From Acidithiobacillus marinus (lineage in GTDB: Bacteria > Pseudomonadota > Gammaproteobacteria > Acidithiobacillales > Acidithiobacillaceae): 55,660 nt of DNA. The stretch spans positions 1 to 55,660 of the forward strand of contig NZ_MXAV01000010.1 in the NCBI RefSeq assembly GCF_002847505.1, given 5' to 3'. How positions within the stretch are numbered: position 1 is the first letter of the stretch; the number at the start of each line of letters is the position of its first letter. Positions 40,494 to 48,878 of the stretch are shown here, in pieces. The notes below the pieces were generated by a model. That model made no database searches. It saw nothing but the letters and a program-made list of their open reading frames with translations, and had not been told where the DNA came from. Made by a program: the position numbers and the translations under genes.

Positions 40494-42227
40494 ATGAATC
40501 TGACACGTAGAGATTTCATGGCCATGATGGGGATTGCCGGTGCAACCGGATTTCTATCACCGTCCGCTATTGCTTCTTCCTGGGGTTCAGGAAAAGACCC
40601 TTATGAAATAGATGATTATGGTAATGTTACATTGCTACATCTTACCGATAGCCATGCCCAGTTACTGCCCGTATGGTGGCGTGAACCGGGAACCAATATC
40701 GGAACCCGGAAACAGAAAGAATGGGGAGTGACCCCGCATCTGGTCGGTGATCACAAGCTGGAATACTACGGCATCAAGGCTGGTACGCCCGAAGGGTATG
40801 CCTTGTCCTGCATGGACTTCGATACTCTCGCGCATAAATACGGAAAAATCGGCGGTTATGCCCATATTGCCACTCTGGTGAAGCGTTATCGTGAACAGGT
40901 GGGCAAAAAAGCCATTCTCTTGGATGGTGGCGATGCCTGGCAGGGCTCTGCCACTAGTCTATGGACCAAAGCCGAAGACATGGTGGGAGCCCAGAACCTG
41001 CTCAAGGAAGATTATTTTGTTGGTCATTGGGAATTTACCTATGGTGCAGATCGGGTCGAGTACCTGCTGAAACACAAACTCAAGGCCAAATTCCTTTCTC
41101 AGAATGTGTTTACCATTCCCTGGGATGAGCTGGTATTTGATCCCTATGATATTCGGGAGATCAACGGTCGCAAAGTCGCCATTATTGGTCAGTCCTTTCC
41201 TTTTACGCCCATTGCCAATCCCGCCTACTTTGTACCGAAATGGGCTTTTGGTATTCATCCCGGACACATGCAGAAAATGGTGGATGAATGTCGTGAGAAA
41301 CATCATGCAGATATTGTCGTGGTGCTCTCCCATAACGGGGCTGACGTGGACAAGAAAATGGCCTCGCAGGTCAAAGGCATTGATATTATTCTGGGCGGGC
41401 ATACCCATGAAATCATGGGCCCACGTCCGGTTAAAATCAACAATACCTTGGTTATTAATACCAGTACTAATGGCAAGTTCCTGGCTCGTTTTGATCTGGA
41501 TGTGGGCAAGGGCAAACTCAAGGGCTGGCGTTTCCATTATCTCCCGATTATATCCAATATGATTCCGGAAGATAAGGAAATGGTAGATTACATTACCAAG
41601 GTCCGCGCACCTTACGCTAAAAAACTGGCAGAGCCTTTGGCGGTCACGGAAAGTCTTTTGTATCGCCGCGATAATTTCAATGGCACTTTTGACCAGATTC
41701 TCTGCGACGCTTTGCGTGAGGAAATGGATTGTGAAGCCGCCTTCTCTCCGGGCTTCCGCTGGGGTTACTGCAAACTTCCTGGTGAAACCATCACCATGGA
41801 AGATGTCATGGGCCAGACGGCCATTACTTATCCTCAGGTAACCGTTACGGAATATACCGGTGCTGAGCTGAAAAATGTCATGGAACAGGTAGCCGATAAT
41901 TTGTTCAACCCGAATCCTTATTATATTCAGGGCGGAGACATGATTCGCGTCGGGAATATCCAGTACACCATGGATCCGGGCGAAACCATTGACAAGCGCA
42001 TCACCGATTTGCGCATCGGCGGGAAAATGGTGCAAGCCAACAAACGCTATAAGGTGGCGGGTTGGGGCGCCATGCAGCGCGTCGAAGGGACTCCGGTTTG
42101 GGATATTTTTGCCAAATGGTTGCGGTCCAAAAAGACGGTGTCGGCCAAAACCCGGGATTTACCGGTGCTGACCAAAAACATGGCAGGTAATCCCGGTATT
42201 GCCTATCCCAAGGATTATGACCTTTAG
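40494..42227 (+). CDS. soxB: Thiosulfohydrolase SoxB
   Basis: A 577-residue periplasmic, dinuclear-manganese enzyme that hydrolyses the sulfonate from SoxY-S-thiosulfonate, releasing sulfate. Tat signal MNLTRRDFMAMMGIAGATGF. Metal and active-site blocks: LLHLTDSHAQLLPVWWREPG, ILLDGGDAWQGSATSLWT, the SoxB-typical VGHWEFTYG (in place of GNHE of 5'-nucleotidases), VVLSHNGADVD and ILGGHTHEIM. ATG 40494 is preferred to GTG 40488 since GAGG lies five bases upstream. soxYZ precede it; no soxCD follows. Confidence 0.96.
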   Translation: MNLTRRDFMAMMGIAGATGFLSPSAIASSWGSGKDPYEIDDYGNVTLLHLTDSHAQLLPVWWREPGTNIGTRKQKEWGVTPHLVGDHKLEYYGIKAGTPEGYALSCMDFDTLAHKYGKIGGYAHIATLVKRYREQVGKKAILLDGGDAWQGSATSLWTKAEDMVGAQNLLKEDYFVGHWEFTYGADRVEYLLKHKLKAKFLSQNVFTIPWDELVFDPYDIREINGRKVAIIGQSFPFTPIANPAYFVPKWAFGIHPGHMQKMVDECREKHHADIVVVLSHNGADVDKKMASQVKGIDIILGGHTHEIMGPRPVKINNTLVINTSTNGKFLARFDLDVGKGKLKGWRFHYLPIISNMIPEDKEMVDYITKVRAPYAKKLAEPLAVTESLLYRRDNFNGTFDQILCDALREEMDCEAAFSPGFRWGYCKLPGETITMEDVMGQTAITYPQVTVTEYTGAELKNVMEQVADNLFNPNPYYIQGGDMIRVGNIQYTMDPGETIDKRITDLRIGGKMVQANKRYKVAGWGAMQRVEGTPVWDIFAKWLRSKKTVSAKTRDLPVLTKNMAGNPGIAYPKDYDL

Positions 42228-42263
42228 GCAAAAACTGCCGCTCAATCGGGAGACAGAAAAGTG

Positions 42264-42995
42264 ATGCGCACCCTGGCAAATCTCAGCATGTCAGAAAAAA
42301 TCATGCACACCGGATTTATTTTTCTGGTGGGCTTAGGCCTCTTGGTGGCCGAGGCTTACACTTATACCGTGATTCAAGGACTTGATGGTAAGCCGGGTAT
42401 ATCCATGCAGGATCTGGTTGTTCATTACTATGGCAATCGCAAGTCCAGCAAGCTGCAGGAAATGCTCCCGGCCATGATGCCCATGGCCCATGTGCCTGCC
42501 AGTGAGCGGCCGAAAATGTTGCAGGCGGTCAATCACTGGATTGCCAACGGGGAAACCCGCAATGACTACGAGCAGGAAGTAAAGCCGTTGATTAATGGTT
42601 CCTGTTTGAAATGTCATACCATGGGTATGCCCAATATTGGCAGCTACAAATTGCTCAAGACCCAGGCGCATGTGGATATGGGCATGCCTTATTCGCAGAT
42701 GCTGATGATGGGCATGATTCATTTGACCACATTAGGTGTCATTTTCTGGATTGCGGGCTGGATTTTCAGTAAAGCACGATTCCCGCGTATTCCTAAATAT
42801 CTGATGATAGGCGTGCCATTTTTCGCCTTTTTCCTGGATTTTGCCGGTTGGTTTCTCACCAAGCAGGACCCCCACTGGGTGTGGCTGGTATTGATCGGGG
42901 GTATTTTGTCCTGCCCATTGGTGCTCATCGGCATGGCCATCAGTCTCTATCAAATCTGGTTGTATCCCCGCCAGGAGGAAGTCCAGCCATCGTGA
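42264..42995 (+). CDS. Membrane-anchored monoheme c-type protein of the sox cluster, unnamed
   Basis: A 243-residue membrane protein. It has one N-terminal helix (about 14-32), then a periplasmic segment of about 110 residues with a single heme-binding motif SCLKCHT (Cys114, Cys117, His118), and three C-terminal helices (about 145-168, 180-200, 206-228). The segment with many Met and His residues (MLPAMMPMAHVP, MPYSQMLMMGMIH) could supply the sixth heme ligand. It lies between soxB and resB, so it may take electrons from SoxXA or pass them to the quinone pool. This is inference; I know no family name. GTG 42261 is a close alternative start with better Shine-Dalgarno spacing. Confidence 0.75.
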   Translation: MRTLANLSMSEKIMHTGFIFLVGLGLLVAEAYTYTVIQGLDGKPGISMQDLVVHYYGNRKSSKLQEMLPAMMPMAHVPASERPKMLQAVNHWIANGETRNDYEQEVKPLINGSCLKCHTMGMPNIGSYKLLKTQAHVDMGMPYSQMLMMGMIHLTTLGVIFWIAGWIFSKARFPRIPKYLMIGVPFFAFFLDFAGWFLTKQDPHWVWLVLIGGILSCPLVLIGMAISLYQIWLYPRQEEVQPS

Positions 42996-43005
42996 GTAAA
43001 GAGCC

Positions 43006-44817
43006 ATGTTAGAAGCCCATGCCCCTGTTTATACAGAGCCCTTAAGCATCCGGATAGTTGTTCGGGTGCTTGGTTCCATGCGTTTGGCAGTGCATTTGCT
43101 GCTCTTTGTCGCCATTGCTTCCATCATCGGAACGATTCTACCGCAGCAGGAAGTTTACACGGACTATCTGCACCAGTTCGGTCCATTCTGGTTCACCGTA
43201 TTGGGTCATCTGGATTTGTATGATGTGTATCGTTGCGGGTGGTACATGGGGATTGTCGCTTTTTTGATTACCTCCACAACCGTCTGTGTATTGCGTAATG
43301 CGCCTCCTATGGTTCGGGAAATGCGTCATGTGCCGTCCAGTCCATCAGCACATTTTTTAAAGAAAAGACCTGAGCATTTTACTTCCATTTCAGCAAAAGC
43401 TCATGGCGAAATCCTTCAGTCTGCTGTCGCCGCCTTGCGCGATTTTGGTTATCAGGCCAGGTCTGTCCAGGATACTGCAGGGAAAACACAGCTTTTTGCA
43501 CAAAAAGGACGATTTTATCGTATCGGTTATCTGTTGACCCATGTCGGTATCATCCTGTTTTGTGTCGGTGCCATCTATAACGCCAATTTGCCGCTGAAAT
43601 GGGCGGAGTGGACGGGAACGGTGCATCCCGAAAAGAATTTTGATCTTCCTCTTTCCAAAATTCCCCAGTCCAGTTGGTTGTCATCTTCCAGCTCAGCATT
43701 TCGGGGGATTATCACTATTCCGGTAGGACAAACTGTTAATGCCATGTTTGAGCTGGTAGGCGATGGTTTTCTGGTACAGCATCTACCCTTCATGCTGCGT
43801 CTGGACGCCTTCAAGGTTACCCATTATTCTAATGGGTTAGCCAAGGATTTTGTTTCAAAAGTATCGATTTATCATCATAATGGAAAGTTGTTTAAGACAG
43901 GGATTGTCCGTGTCAATCATCCGTTGTCAGTAGATGGTGTACAGATTTATCAATCCAGTTATTCGGATAGCGCCTCAAAGTTGCAACTGCATAATTATCT
44001 GCTGTCTGATCCGGGATTGCCCCCGGCTCATATAGTGACCGGGGTTGGTGAACAACTGAAAACTTTTGGCGCGAAATACGCTATATCCATCAGTGACTTC
44101 AAAACTCAGAATGTCATTCCACGCAAGGCGGTAGGTCTTTCTTCCGGGCCGAATCAAGGGATGATCAATATGGGACCGACCATCAGTTATCAGGTGACTA
44201 ATCATCGGAATGGCATGCAGGTGCTGATCAAATCCTATCTAAAGCCTTTTTCCAGAAATGGGGAAGAATACCGTTTGATCGGGTTTCGAGAGAAGGGATC
44301 CACTGCTTATCATTACCTGACTATTCCACAGGGTCCTGAACATGGCATTAGACTGTTTATGGCTTACCTGGGTGATCTGGAACAGGCTGCGAGCAATGGA
44401 GATGATGCGACTAAAGCCATTTTTATCCGTAATCTGGACAAGGCTCAAGCGCAAACCAAGATTTATCTGGCGCCGCAATATAAGGATCTTTTTCTTCAGT
44501 CCAGCTTGAAAGTCATGCAAGAGTTGCGCAGCTACCCTTTACCTTTTCTGACTATTTTTCATCATTATGATTTGCACTGGTCTGCTGGTCTTGAAATCAC
44601 CCGTTATCCAGGGATGAAAGTTATTTATACTGCCTGCTTCGCGCTGGTTTTCGGGATATTCATATTGTTTTATGTACCTCGGCGGCGCATTTGGATACAG
44701 ATTGATGACAGCAAGGAGAAAAAGAAAATTCAATTATTTGCAGATACTTCTCGAAATGAGGAAGATTTTCATCGAGATATGGAGGAACTGAATGAGCAGT
44801 TGCAGGAAAGGCTATAA
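43006..44817 (+). CDS. resB: Cytochrome c biogenesis protein ResB (System II)
   Basis: A 603-residue inner-membrane protein with helices near 30-48, 80-100 and 170-190, a large periplasmic domain and a C-terminal helix (TACFALVFGIFILFYVPRRR). Family blocks: VLGSMRLAVHLLLFVAIASI, IGTILPQQEVYTDYLHQFGP, RIGYLLTHVGIILFCVGAIY and the late HHYDLHWSAGLEITRYPGMK. ResB and CcsA together move heme outwards and ligate it to CxxCH motifs. Its place among sox genes suggests a dedicated machine for SoxX, SoxA and the monoheme protein. Confidence 0.93.
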   Translation: MLEAHAPVYTEPLSIRIVVRVLGSMRLAVHLLLFVAIASIIGTILPQQEVYTDYLHQFGPFWFTVLGHLDLYDVYRCGWYMGIVAFLITSTTVCVLRNAPPMVREMRHVPSSPSAHFLKKRPEHFTSISAKAHGEILQSAVAALRDFGYQARSVQDTAGKTQLFAQKGRFYRIGYLLTHVGIILFCVGAIYNANLPLKWAEWTGTVHPEKNFDLPLSKIPQSSWLSSSSSAFRGIITIPVGQTVNAMFELVGDGFLVQHLPFMLRLDAFKVTHYSNGLAKDFVSKVSIYHHNGKLFKTGIVRVNHPLSVDGVQIYQSSYSDSASKLQLHNYLLSDPGLPPAHIVTGVGEQLKTFGAKYAISISDFKTQNVIPRKAVGLSSGPNQGMINMGPTISYQVTNHRNGMQVLIKSYLKPFSRNGEEYRLIGFREKGSTAYHYLTIPQGPEHGIRLFMAYLGDLEQAASNGDDATKAIFIRNLDKAQAQTKIYLAPQYKDLFLQSSLKVMQELRSYPLPFLTIFHHYDLHWSAGLEITRYPGMKVIYTACFALVFGIFILFYVPRRRIWIQIDDSKEKKKIQLFADTSRNEEDFHRDMEELNEQLQERL

Positions 44818-44862
44818 ACAAAAAATTTTAACTGAGTTTCAAATTTTTAACAGGAGGTTGTC

Positions 44863-45246
44863 ATGAAAAAATCTCAATGGTTAGTCATGGCTGCAATCAT
44901 TGGTGCCGCTGCATTTGCAGGACTTGATACTGCTGCCATGGCTGCACCGATGACAAAAGCACAGGATATCGCTGCAGGAAAATCCATTGCGTTCAATCGT
45001 ACGCAAGGTAACTGCCTGGCTTGTCACGTATTACCAGGCGGAAAAATGGCTGGGAATGTGGGGCCAGATCTCTCGGTGTTACCGCTCAAAGCCATTTTCA
45101 AGACCAAAGAAAAGCTGGTGGATTTTTTGTATGATCCGGAAAAAGTGATTCCCCATATCAATATGCCCCAGTTTGGTAAAAACAAGGTATTGACGCATCA
45201 CCAGATGGAATTAGTGGCAGATTATCTCTGGTCACTGAAGGGCTGA
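44863..45246 (+). CDS. soxX: Sulfur oxidation c-type cytochrome SoxX
   Basis: A 127-residue periplasmic monoheme cytochrome with signal peptide (cleavage near AMA, residue 27). Heme motif CLACH (Cys51, Cys54, His55) and the probable axial Met in INMPQFGKNK. It is the electron-accepting subunit of SoxXA, which attaches thiosulfate to SoxY oxidatively. A strong AGGAGG Shine-Dalgarno precedes it; soxA follows after 31 bp. Confidence 0.93.
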   Translation: MKKSQWLVMAAIIGAAAFAGLDTAAMAAPMTKAQDIAAGKSIAFNRTQGNCLACHVLPGGKMAGNVGPDLSVLPLKAIFKTKEKLVDFLYDPEKVIPHINMPQFGKNKVLTHHQMELVADYLWSLKG

Positions 45247-45277
45247 GAGGCTTTTCCAGAAAATAAGGAGTGCAAAC

Positions 45278-46141
45278 ATGAAAAAGTTCATTATTGTGGC
45301 TGCCGCGCTGAGCCTGGTCGGAATAGCTGGCAGTGCTGAAGCCATCGACTGGTGGAATCTGGGTAATACCAAAGTTGGTCCTGAACAGACTCTCAAGGAT
45401 TTTCACCAGTATTTCAAGGAACAGTTTCCGAAAATGTCGCTGCAGAAATACGCTCTGGGCAGTTATGCTTTTAGCCCGGAAATGTATCAACAATATCAGC
45501 AGGCTATTCAATTTAATCCCGGTGACCTGACGCTCAGTCAGGGTAAAACCGCCTGGGATAAAAAATTCCCTGACGGTAAAAGCTACGCCTCCTGTTTTCA
45601 GAATGGCGGGAAAGGCGTGGCGGCCAGTTATCCCTATTTTGATAATCAGACCGGACAGGTGGTCACCAAGCAGATGCGTTTGAACAGCTGCCGGGTTAAA
45701 AATCATTTGCAACCCCTGAAATATGGTAGCGCCACCATGATTGCTCTGGATACCTACTTCACTTCGCTGTCCAATGGCATGCCGGTGGATATCAAAGTGC
45801 AGGGGCCGGGTGCGGTCAAAGCTTTTGAAGAAGGTAAAGCCAATTATTTCATGAAACGTGGGCAACTCAACTTCAGTTGCGCGACCTGCCATGTCGCCTA
45901 TGCTGGCAAATATTTGCGCGCCCAGATTATTTCGCCTTTACTGGGACAGAGCGCGCATTATCCGACCTATCGGTCGGCATGGGGCGCAGTCAACACCTTT
46001 GAGAAACGCTTCAAAGGCTGTGACAAAAAAGTGGGTGCGGTTCCACAAAAGCTCGAAAGCGTTAATTATCGTAATCTGGATTATTTCATGTCGTACATCA
46101 GTAATGGCATAAAAATCAATGTCCCAGGTTATCGTCCCTGA
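45278..46141 (+). CDS. soxA: Sulfur oxidation c-type cytochrome SoxA, monoheme type
   Basis: A 287-residue periplasmic cytochrome with signal peptide (cleavage after AEA near residue 22). Only one heme motif is present, SCATCHVAYAG (Cys201, Cys204, His205), with the catalytic, persulfide-bearing Cys248 in RFKGCDK. The region of the first heme in di-heme SoxA proteins keeps only Cys106 (YASCFQNG) and Cys138 (LNSCRVKN), likely a disulfide. This is the type with one heme in SoxA and one in SoxX, as in Starkeya. It joins thiosulfate to the SoxY cysteine. Confidence 0.95.
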   Translation: MKKFIIVAAALSLVGIAGSAEAIDWWNLGNTKVGPEQTLKDFHQYFKEQFPKMSLQKYALGSYAFSPEMYQQYQQAIQFNPGDLTLSQGKTAWDKKFPDGKSYASCFQNGGKGVAASYPYFDNQTGQVVTKQMRLNSCRVKNHLQPLKYGSATMIALDTYFTSLSNGMPVDIKVQGPGAVKAFEEGKANYFMKRGQLNFSCATCHVAYAGKYLRAQIISPLLGQSAHYPTYRSAWGAVNTFEKRFKGCDKKVGAVPQKLESVNYRNLDYFMSYISNGIKINVPGYRP

Positions 46142-46168
46142 TCATGTATTCATCATGGGAGTCTCCTT

Positions 46169-47350
46169 ATGTCTATTGAAACCTCGGAAATACGCCATCT
46201 GCTGACCTTTGGCGGAATGCGTGTCGAAGGGCGTCTGGCCGCCCAGCTTTGGGCCGCTTTCCTGACGATTGGTGCTTTTTTGGTCTGGTATCTGTTTCGG
46301 GCCGACTTCTGGATGTGGCAGTTTATTGTACTGGGCTTGTGGTACGCAGGTCTGATGTGGTTTGGCATCCGCTGGCCCGCCTTCCGGATTTTATTTCTGG
46401 TGGTGATTGGCATCGCCGCCATTGGTGTGGGGCTTTATCAATCGGGATATACAGCGGCCAATAGCGCGGCGTTGTATTATGTCTTCCAGAGTACCTCCAT
46501 GTTTTACTGGATGAGTGCCGCAATTCTGATCAGTGCCATCGGGTATTATCGTTATTTGTTCAGTGGTCATCAGTCGGCAGGAGACTGGGGGCATCGCTTT
46601 GCCTGGGTTACCGTGGCTCTGGGCTTTGCGGGCTTGGCCATCCGTTGGCAGCAGTCCTATATTGGCCATCCTTCCTGGGGACATATCCCGGTGACCAATA
46701 TGTACGATGCCATGGTGCTGCTGTGCACGACCACGGCACTCTTCTACTTGTATTACGAAGGTCAGGGTAAAAATCGCGGGCTGGGTGCTTTTGCCATGCC
46801 CATGATTCTGGTGGCGGATATCTTCCTGGTCTGGGTCGGGGTGGCTTATCACCAAAACCAGATTCAGCCGGTGATTCCCGCCTTGCAGAGCTTCTGGATT
46901 AAACTGCATGTACCCTGTGAATTTATTGCCTATGCCAATTTTTACCTGGCAGCCATGGTTGGCGTGGCTTATCTGCTCAAGGAAAAGGCGGAACGTACGG
47001 GTGGAGCCCTGGTCAGCCGTCTGCCCGACCTCAATAAACTGGAACGCATCATGGGGTCCATGGTGATGTTCGGGTTTTTGTTTTTTACCGCCGGGACCAT
47101 TCTGGGCGCGGTATGGGCCGCCAAGGCCTGGGGCGGTTTCTGGTCCTGGGATCCCAAGGAAACCTGGGCACTCATTGTATGGCTGAATTATGCGGCCTAT
47201 TTGCATATGCGCAGCAACAAGTCTTTTGGACAACAACACAAGGGGCGTAAGCTCGCCTGGTGGGCGGCCATCAGCCTGGTAACCGTCACTTTTTGTTTTA
47301 TTGGTGTGGATTTGTTTTTAGGCGGGCTTCATTCTTACGCCAAGCTGTAG
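46169..47350 (+). CDS. ccsA: Cytochrome c biogenesis protein CcsA (ResC, System II)
   Basis: A 393-residue polytopic membrane protein, the heme-handling half of System II. The WWD heme domain is GGFWSWDPKETWALIVWLNY; flanking His residues suited to heme binding lie in KLHVPCEFIAYANFYLAA and LNYAAYLHMRSN. HPSWGHIPVTNMYDAMVLL is also typical. It is the last gene of the sox cluster, preceded by a GGGAG Shine-Dalgarno. With ResB it should mature the cluster's own cytochromes. Confidence 0.93.
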   Translation: MSIETSEIRHLLTFGGMRVEGRLAAQLWAAFLTIGAFLVWYLFRADFWMWQFIVLGLWYAGLMWFGIRWPAFRILFLVVIGIAAIGVGLYQSGYTAANSAALYYVFQSTSMFYWMSAAILISAIGYYRYLFSGHQSAGDWGHRFAWVTVALGFAGLAIRWQQSYIGHPSWGHIPVTNMYDAMVLLCTTTALFYLYYEGQGKNRGLGAFAMPMILVADIFLVWVGVAYHQNQIQPVIPALQSFWIKLHVPCEFIAYANFYLAAMVGVAYLLKEKAERTGGALVSRLPDLNKLERIMGSMVMFGFLFFTAGTILGAVWAAKAWGGFWSWDPKETWALIVWLNYAAYLHMRSNKSFGQQHKGRKLAWWAAISLVTVTFCFIGVDLFLGGLHSYAKL

Positions 47351-47644
47351 CGTTAGAAAAGATGGATACAGGTTGTGGTGTAAGATGCTGCAGCCTGTGC
47401 TAGTCTTAATAAATTCAAAGTGATATGTAAATCATGGAAGCTTCTGTTAACCACTATATTATAATAAAAAAATATACTTTTTATGCTCCATTCATATATT
47501 CTCGATGTAATTAAAAATTTCTTTGTTGTCATTAATCGAGGTATAAGCTATAAATTAGATAACAGTATCTCATGTGAATTGTTAAGTAATTCATCATGGA
47601 TTGTAAGATGCTGAGCAATAGTGCTGATAAAAAGAGGTGTCGAT
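47351..47644. other. AT-rich gap after the sox cluster with a 12-bp direct repeat
   Basis: This 294-bp stretch has no gene. TGTAAGATGCTG occurs at 47379-47390 and again at 47602-47613, bracketing about 210 bp of strongly AT-rich DNA. TGAATT/AATTCA (around 47576-47594) forms a small inverted repeat. A deleted insertion or regulatory region is possible. No clear terminator follows ccsA. Confidence 0.35.
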
Positions 47645-48259
47645 ATGAGTTCACAAGCATCAACAAATCAACCCCGCCTGACCCTGTTCTCCTGGCCATT
47701 ACTCGCTGCGAGAGGGGTTGCCGCCTTACTATTCGTGATTGCTTCACTGATTGCCTTTGGTGAAACCATGACTTTGCTGGTATGGTTTTTTGCCATTTAC
47801 GTGTTTTTTGATGGGGGTTATTCTGCCATGCGTCTCGCCCAGAAAGGGAGTGGCGCCTGTCCCAAGGTGTTGGTTGCCATCAAAGCGGTCATTGGGATTG
47901 CTGCCGGTATTGCCGTTATTGTCCTTTCCCAAAATGCGCATTTGCTACCGACGCTGCTGACCATTTTTGCCTGGGTGGCCATTGTTGGGGTCATTGAAGG
48001 GATATGGGTACTGCGTAATGTCCGCAATAAAGAAGCGGTGATGATCATTGGTTCAACGGCTTATCTGGCCCTTGCGGTAGCGCTGCAATTCATTTTTGCA
48101 CTGGCGCCCGATGCCGGCCCCTCAGTTTACAACTGGATTATTATCGGATTCTCTGCTGCCTTTGCGGCCGCCATGTTCGGCATGGCTTGGGCAATGCGCC
48201 GCAATCTGTTGAAAATGGGTGGAGGTAACTCCACTGTTGCTCAAGCTAACTCTGTTTGA
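47645..48259 (+). CDS. HdeD-family membrane protein (DUF308-like)
   Basis: A 204-residue inner-membrane protein with about six helices. The opening PLLAARGVAALLFVIASLIA and VWFFAIYVFFDGGYSAMRLA, then VKAVIGIAAGIAVIVLSQN-type segments, match the HdeD/DUF308 family, linked in E. coli to acid resistance at high density. ATG 47645 follows AGAGGTG. Its neighbours are the sox cluster and an Rrf2 regulator. An acid-related role would suit the organism but is inferred from the family. Confidence 0.75.
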   Translation: MSSQASTNQPRLTLFSWPLLAARGVAALLFVIASLIAFGETMTLLVWFFAIYVFFDGGYSAMRLAQKGSGACPKVLVAIKAVIGIAAGIAVIVLSQNAHLLPTLLTIFAWVAIVGVIEGIWVLRNVRNKEAVMIIGSTAYLALAVALQFIFALAPDAGPSVYNWIIIGFSAAFAAAMFGMAWAMRRNLLKMGGGNSTVAQANSV

Positions 48260-48324
48260 ATGACAGATTTGGTGGACAGATTCCTGTTGCTACATTTCTT
48301 TCAGTAATCACCATCTATTATCAG

Positions 48325-48346
48325 AGCCACACCGGATGGTGTGGCT
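48325..48346. repeat. Perfect 9-bp hairpin between the HdeD-like and Rrf2 genes
   Basis: AGCCACACC (48325-48333), loop GGAT, GGTGTGGCT (48338-48346). No T-tract follows directly. It lies 66 bp after the HdeD-like stop and 37 bp before the Rrf2 ATG: a terminator for the first or a leader element of the second. Confidence 0.5.
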
Positions 48347-48382
48347 TAGCTATATCCATAAAAAAAACGATAGGGGAATCCT

Positions 48383-48808
48383 ATGGTATTGGGCAAAGCC
48401 ACAGAACAAGCATTGCGCGGTCTCATTTATATTGCTGCACAGCCGCGTGGAGAACCGGTACTGAGTCGTGAGATTGCGGATTATTTGGGTGTTCCCGTCC
48501 AGTGTATCACCAAGCTTATGCGTAATCTGGCCAAGCGCGGATTTCTGGAGTCGGTTAAAGGCCGGGGCGGGGGGTTCGTTCTTCTCCCCGCTGCAGAAAC
48601 CCTGAACATCATCGACGTCGCGGAGGCCGTGGAGGGACATCCCCTGTCTCCACACTGTGTTTTGGGGCTGAAAGTCTGTGCCGATGAAACAGCCTGTCCT
48701 TTACACCGGCAATGGTCAGTTTTACGCCGACAGGAGATTGATTGGTTACGCACCCAGACCATCTGTGAAATGGCTAAAATGTGTTTCTCCGGTATGCAAG
48801 TAGCGTGA
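48383..48808 (+). CDS. Rrf2-family transcriptional regulator with three conserved cysteines
   Basis: A 141-residue winged-helix regulator. N-terminal part: KATEQALRGLIYIAAQPRGE, VLSREIADYLGVPVQCITKL (recognition helix) and the wing VKGRGGGFVLL. C-terminal part: CVLGLKVCADETACPLHRQW, with cysteines spaced C-x6-C-x5-C, the pattern of members that bind an iron-sulfur cluster (IscR/NsrR branch). It probably senses redox state, NO or cluster supply. Its targets are unknown; the adjacent sox cluster is a candidate. Confidence 0.88.
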   Translation: MVLGKATEQALRGLIYIAAQPRGEPVLSREIADYLGVPVQCITKLMRNLAKRGFLESVKGRGGGFVLLPAAETLNIIDVAEAVEGHPLSPHCVLGLKVCADETACPLHRQWSVLRRQEIDWLRTQTICEMAKMCFSGMQVA

Positions 48809-48847
48809 ATTCAATGGTCATCACTACGGATGTTTCGACGTCAACGA

Positions 48848-48867
48848 TCCGCTTAAGCGGAATTTTT
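48848..48867 (+). terminator. Intrinsic terminator after the Rrf2 gene
   Basis: The perfect palindrome TCCGCTTAAGCGGA (48848-48861) is followed by ATTTTT. The stem is short (about 5 bp with TTAA loop), but the T-tract and the location between two convergent genes support termination of the Rrf2 transcript. Confidence 0.6.
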
Positions 48868-48878
48868 GACATCGGTGT

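Noticed and set aside
39035-47350. soxCD, soxF or soxV within the sox cluster
   Set aside because: All frames between the genes were read; no molybdopterin protein, flavocytochrome or CcdA-like protein is present.
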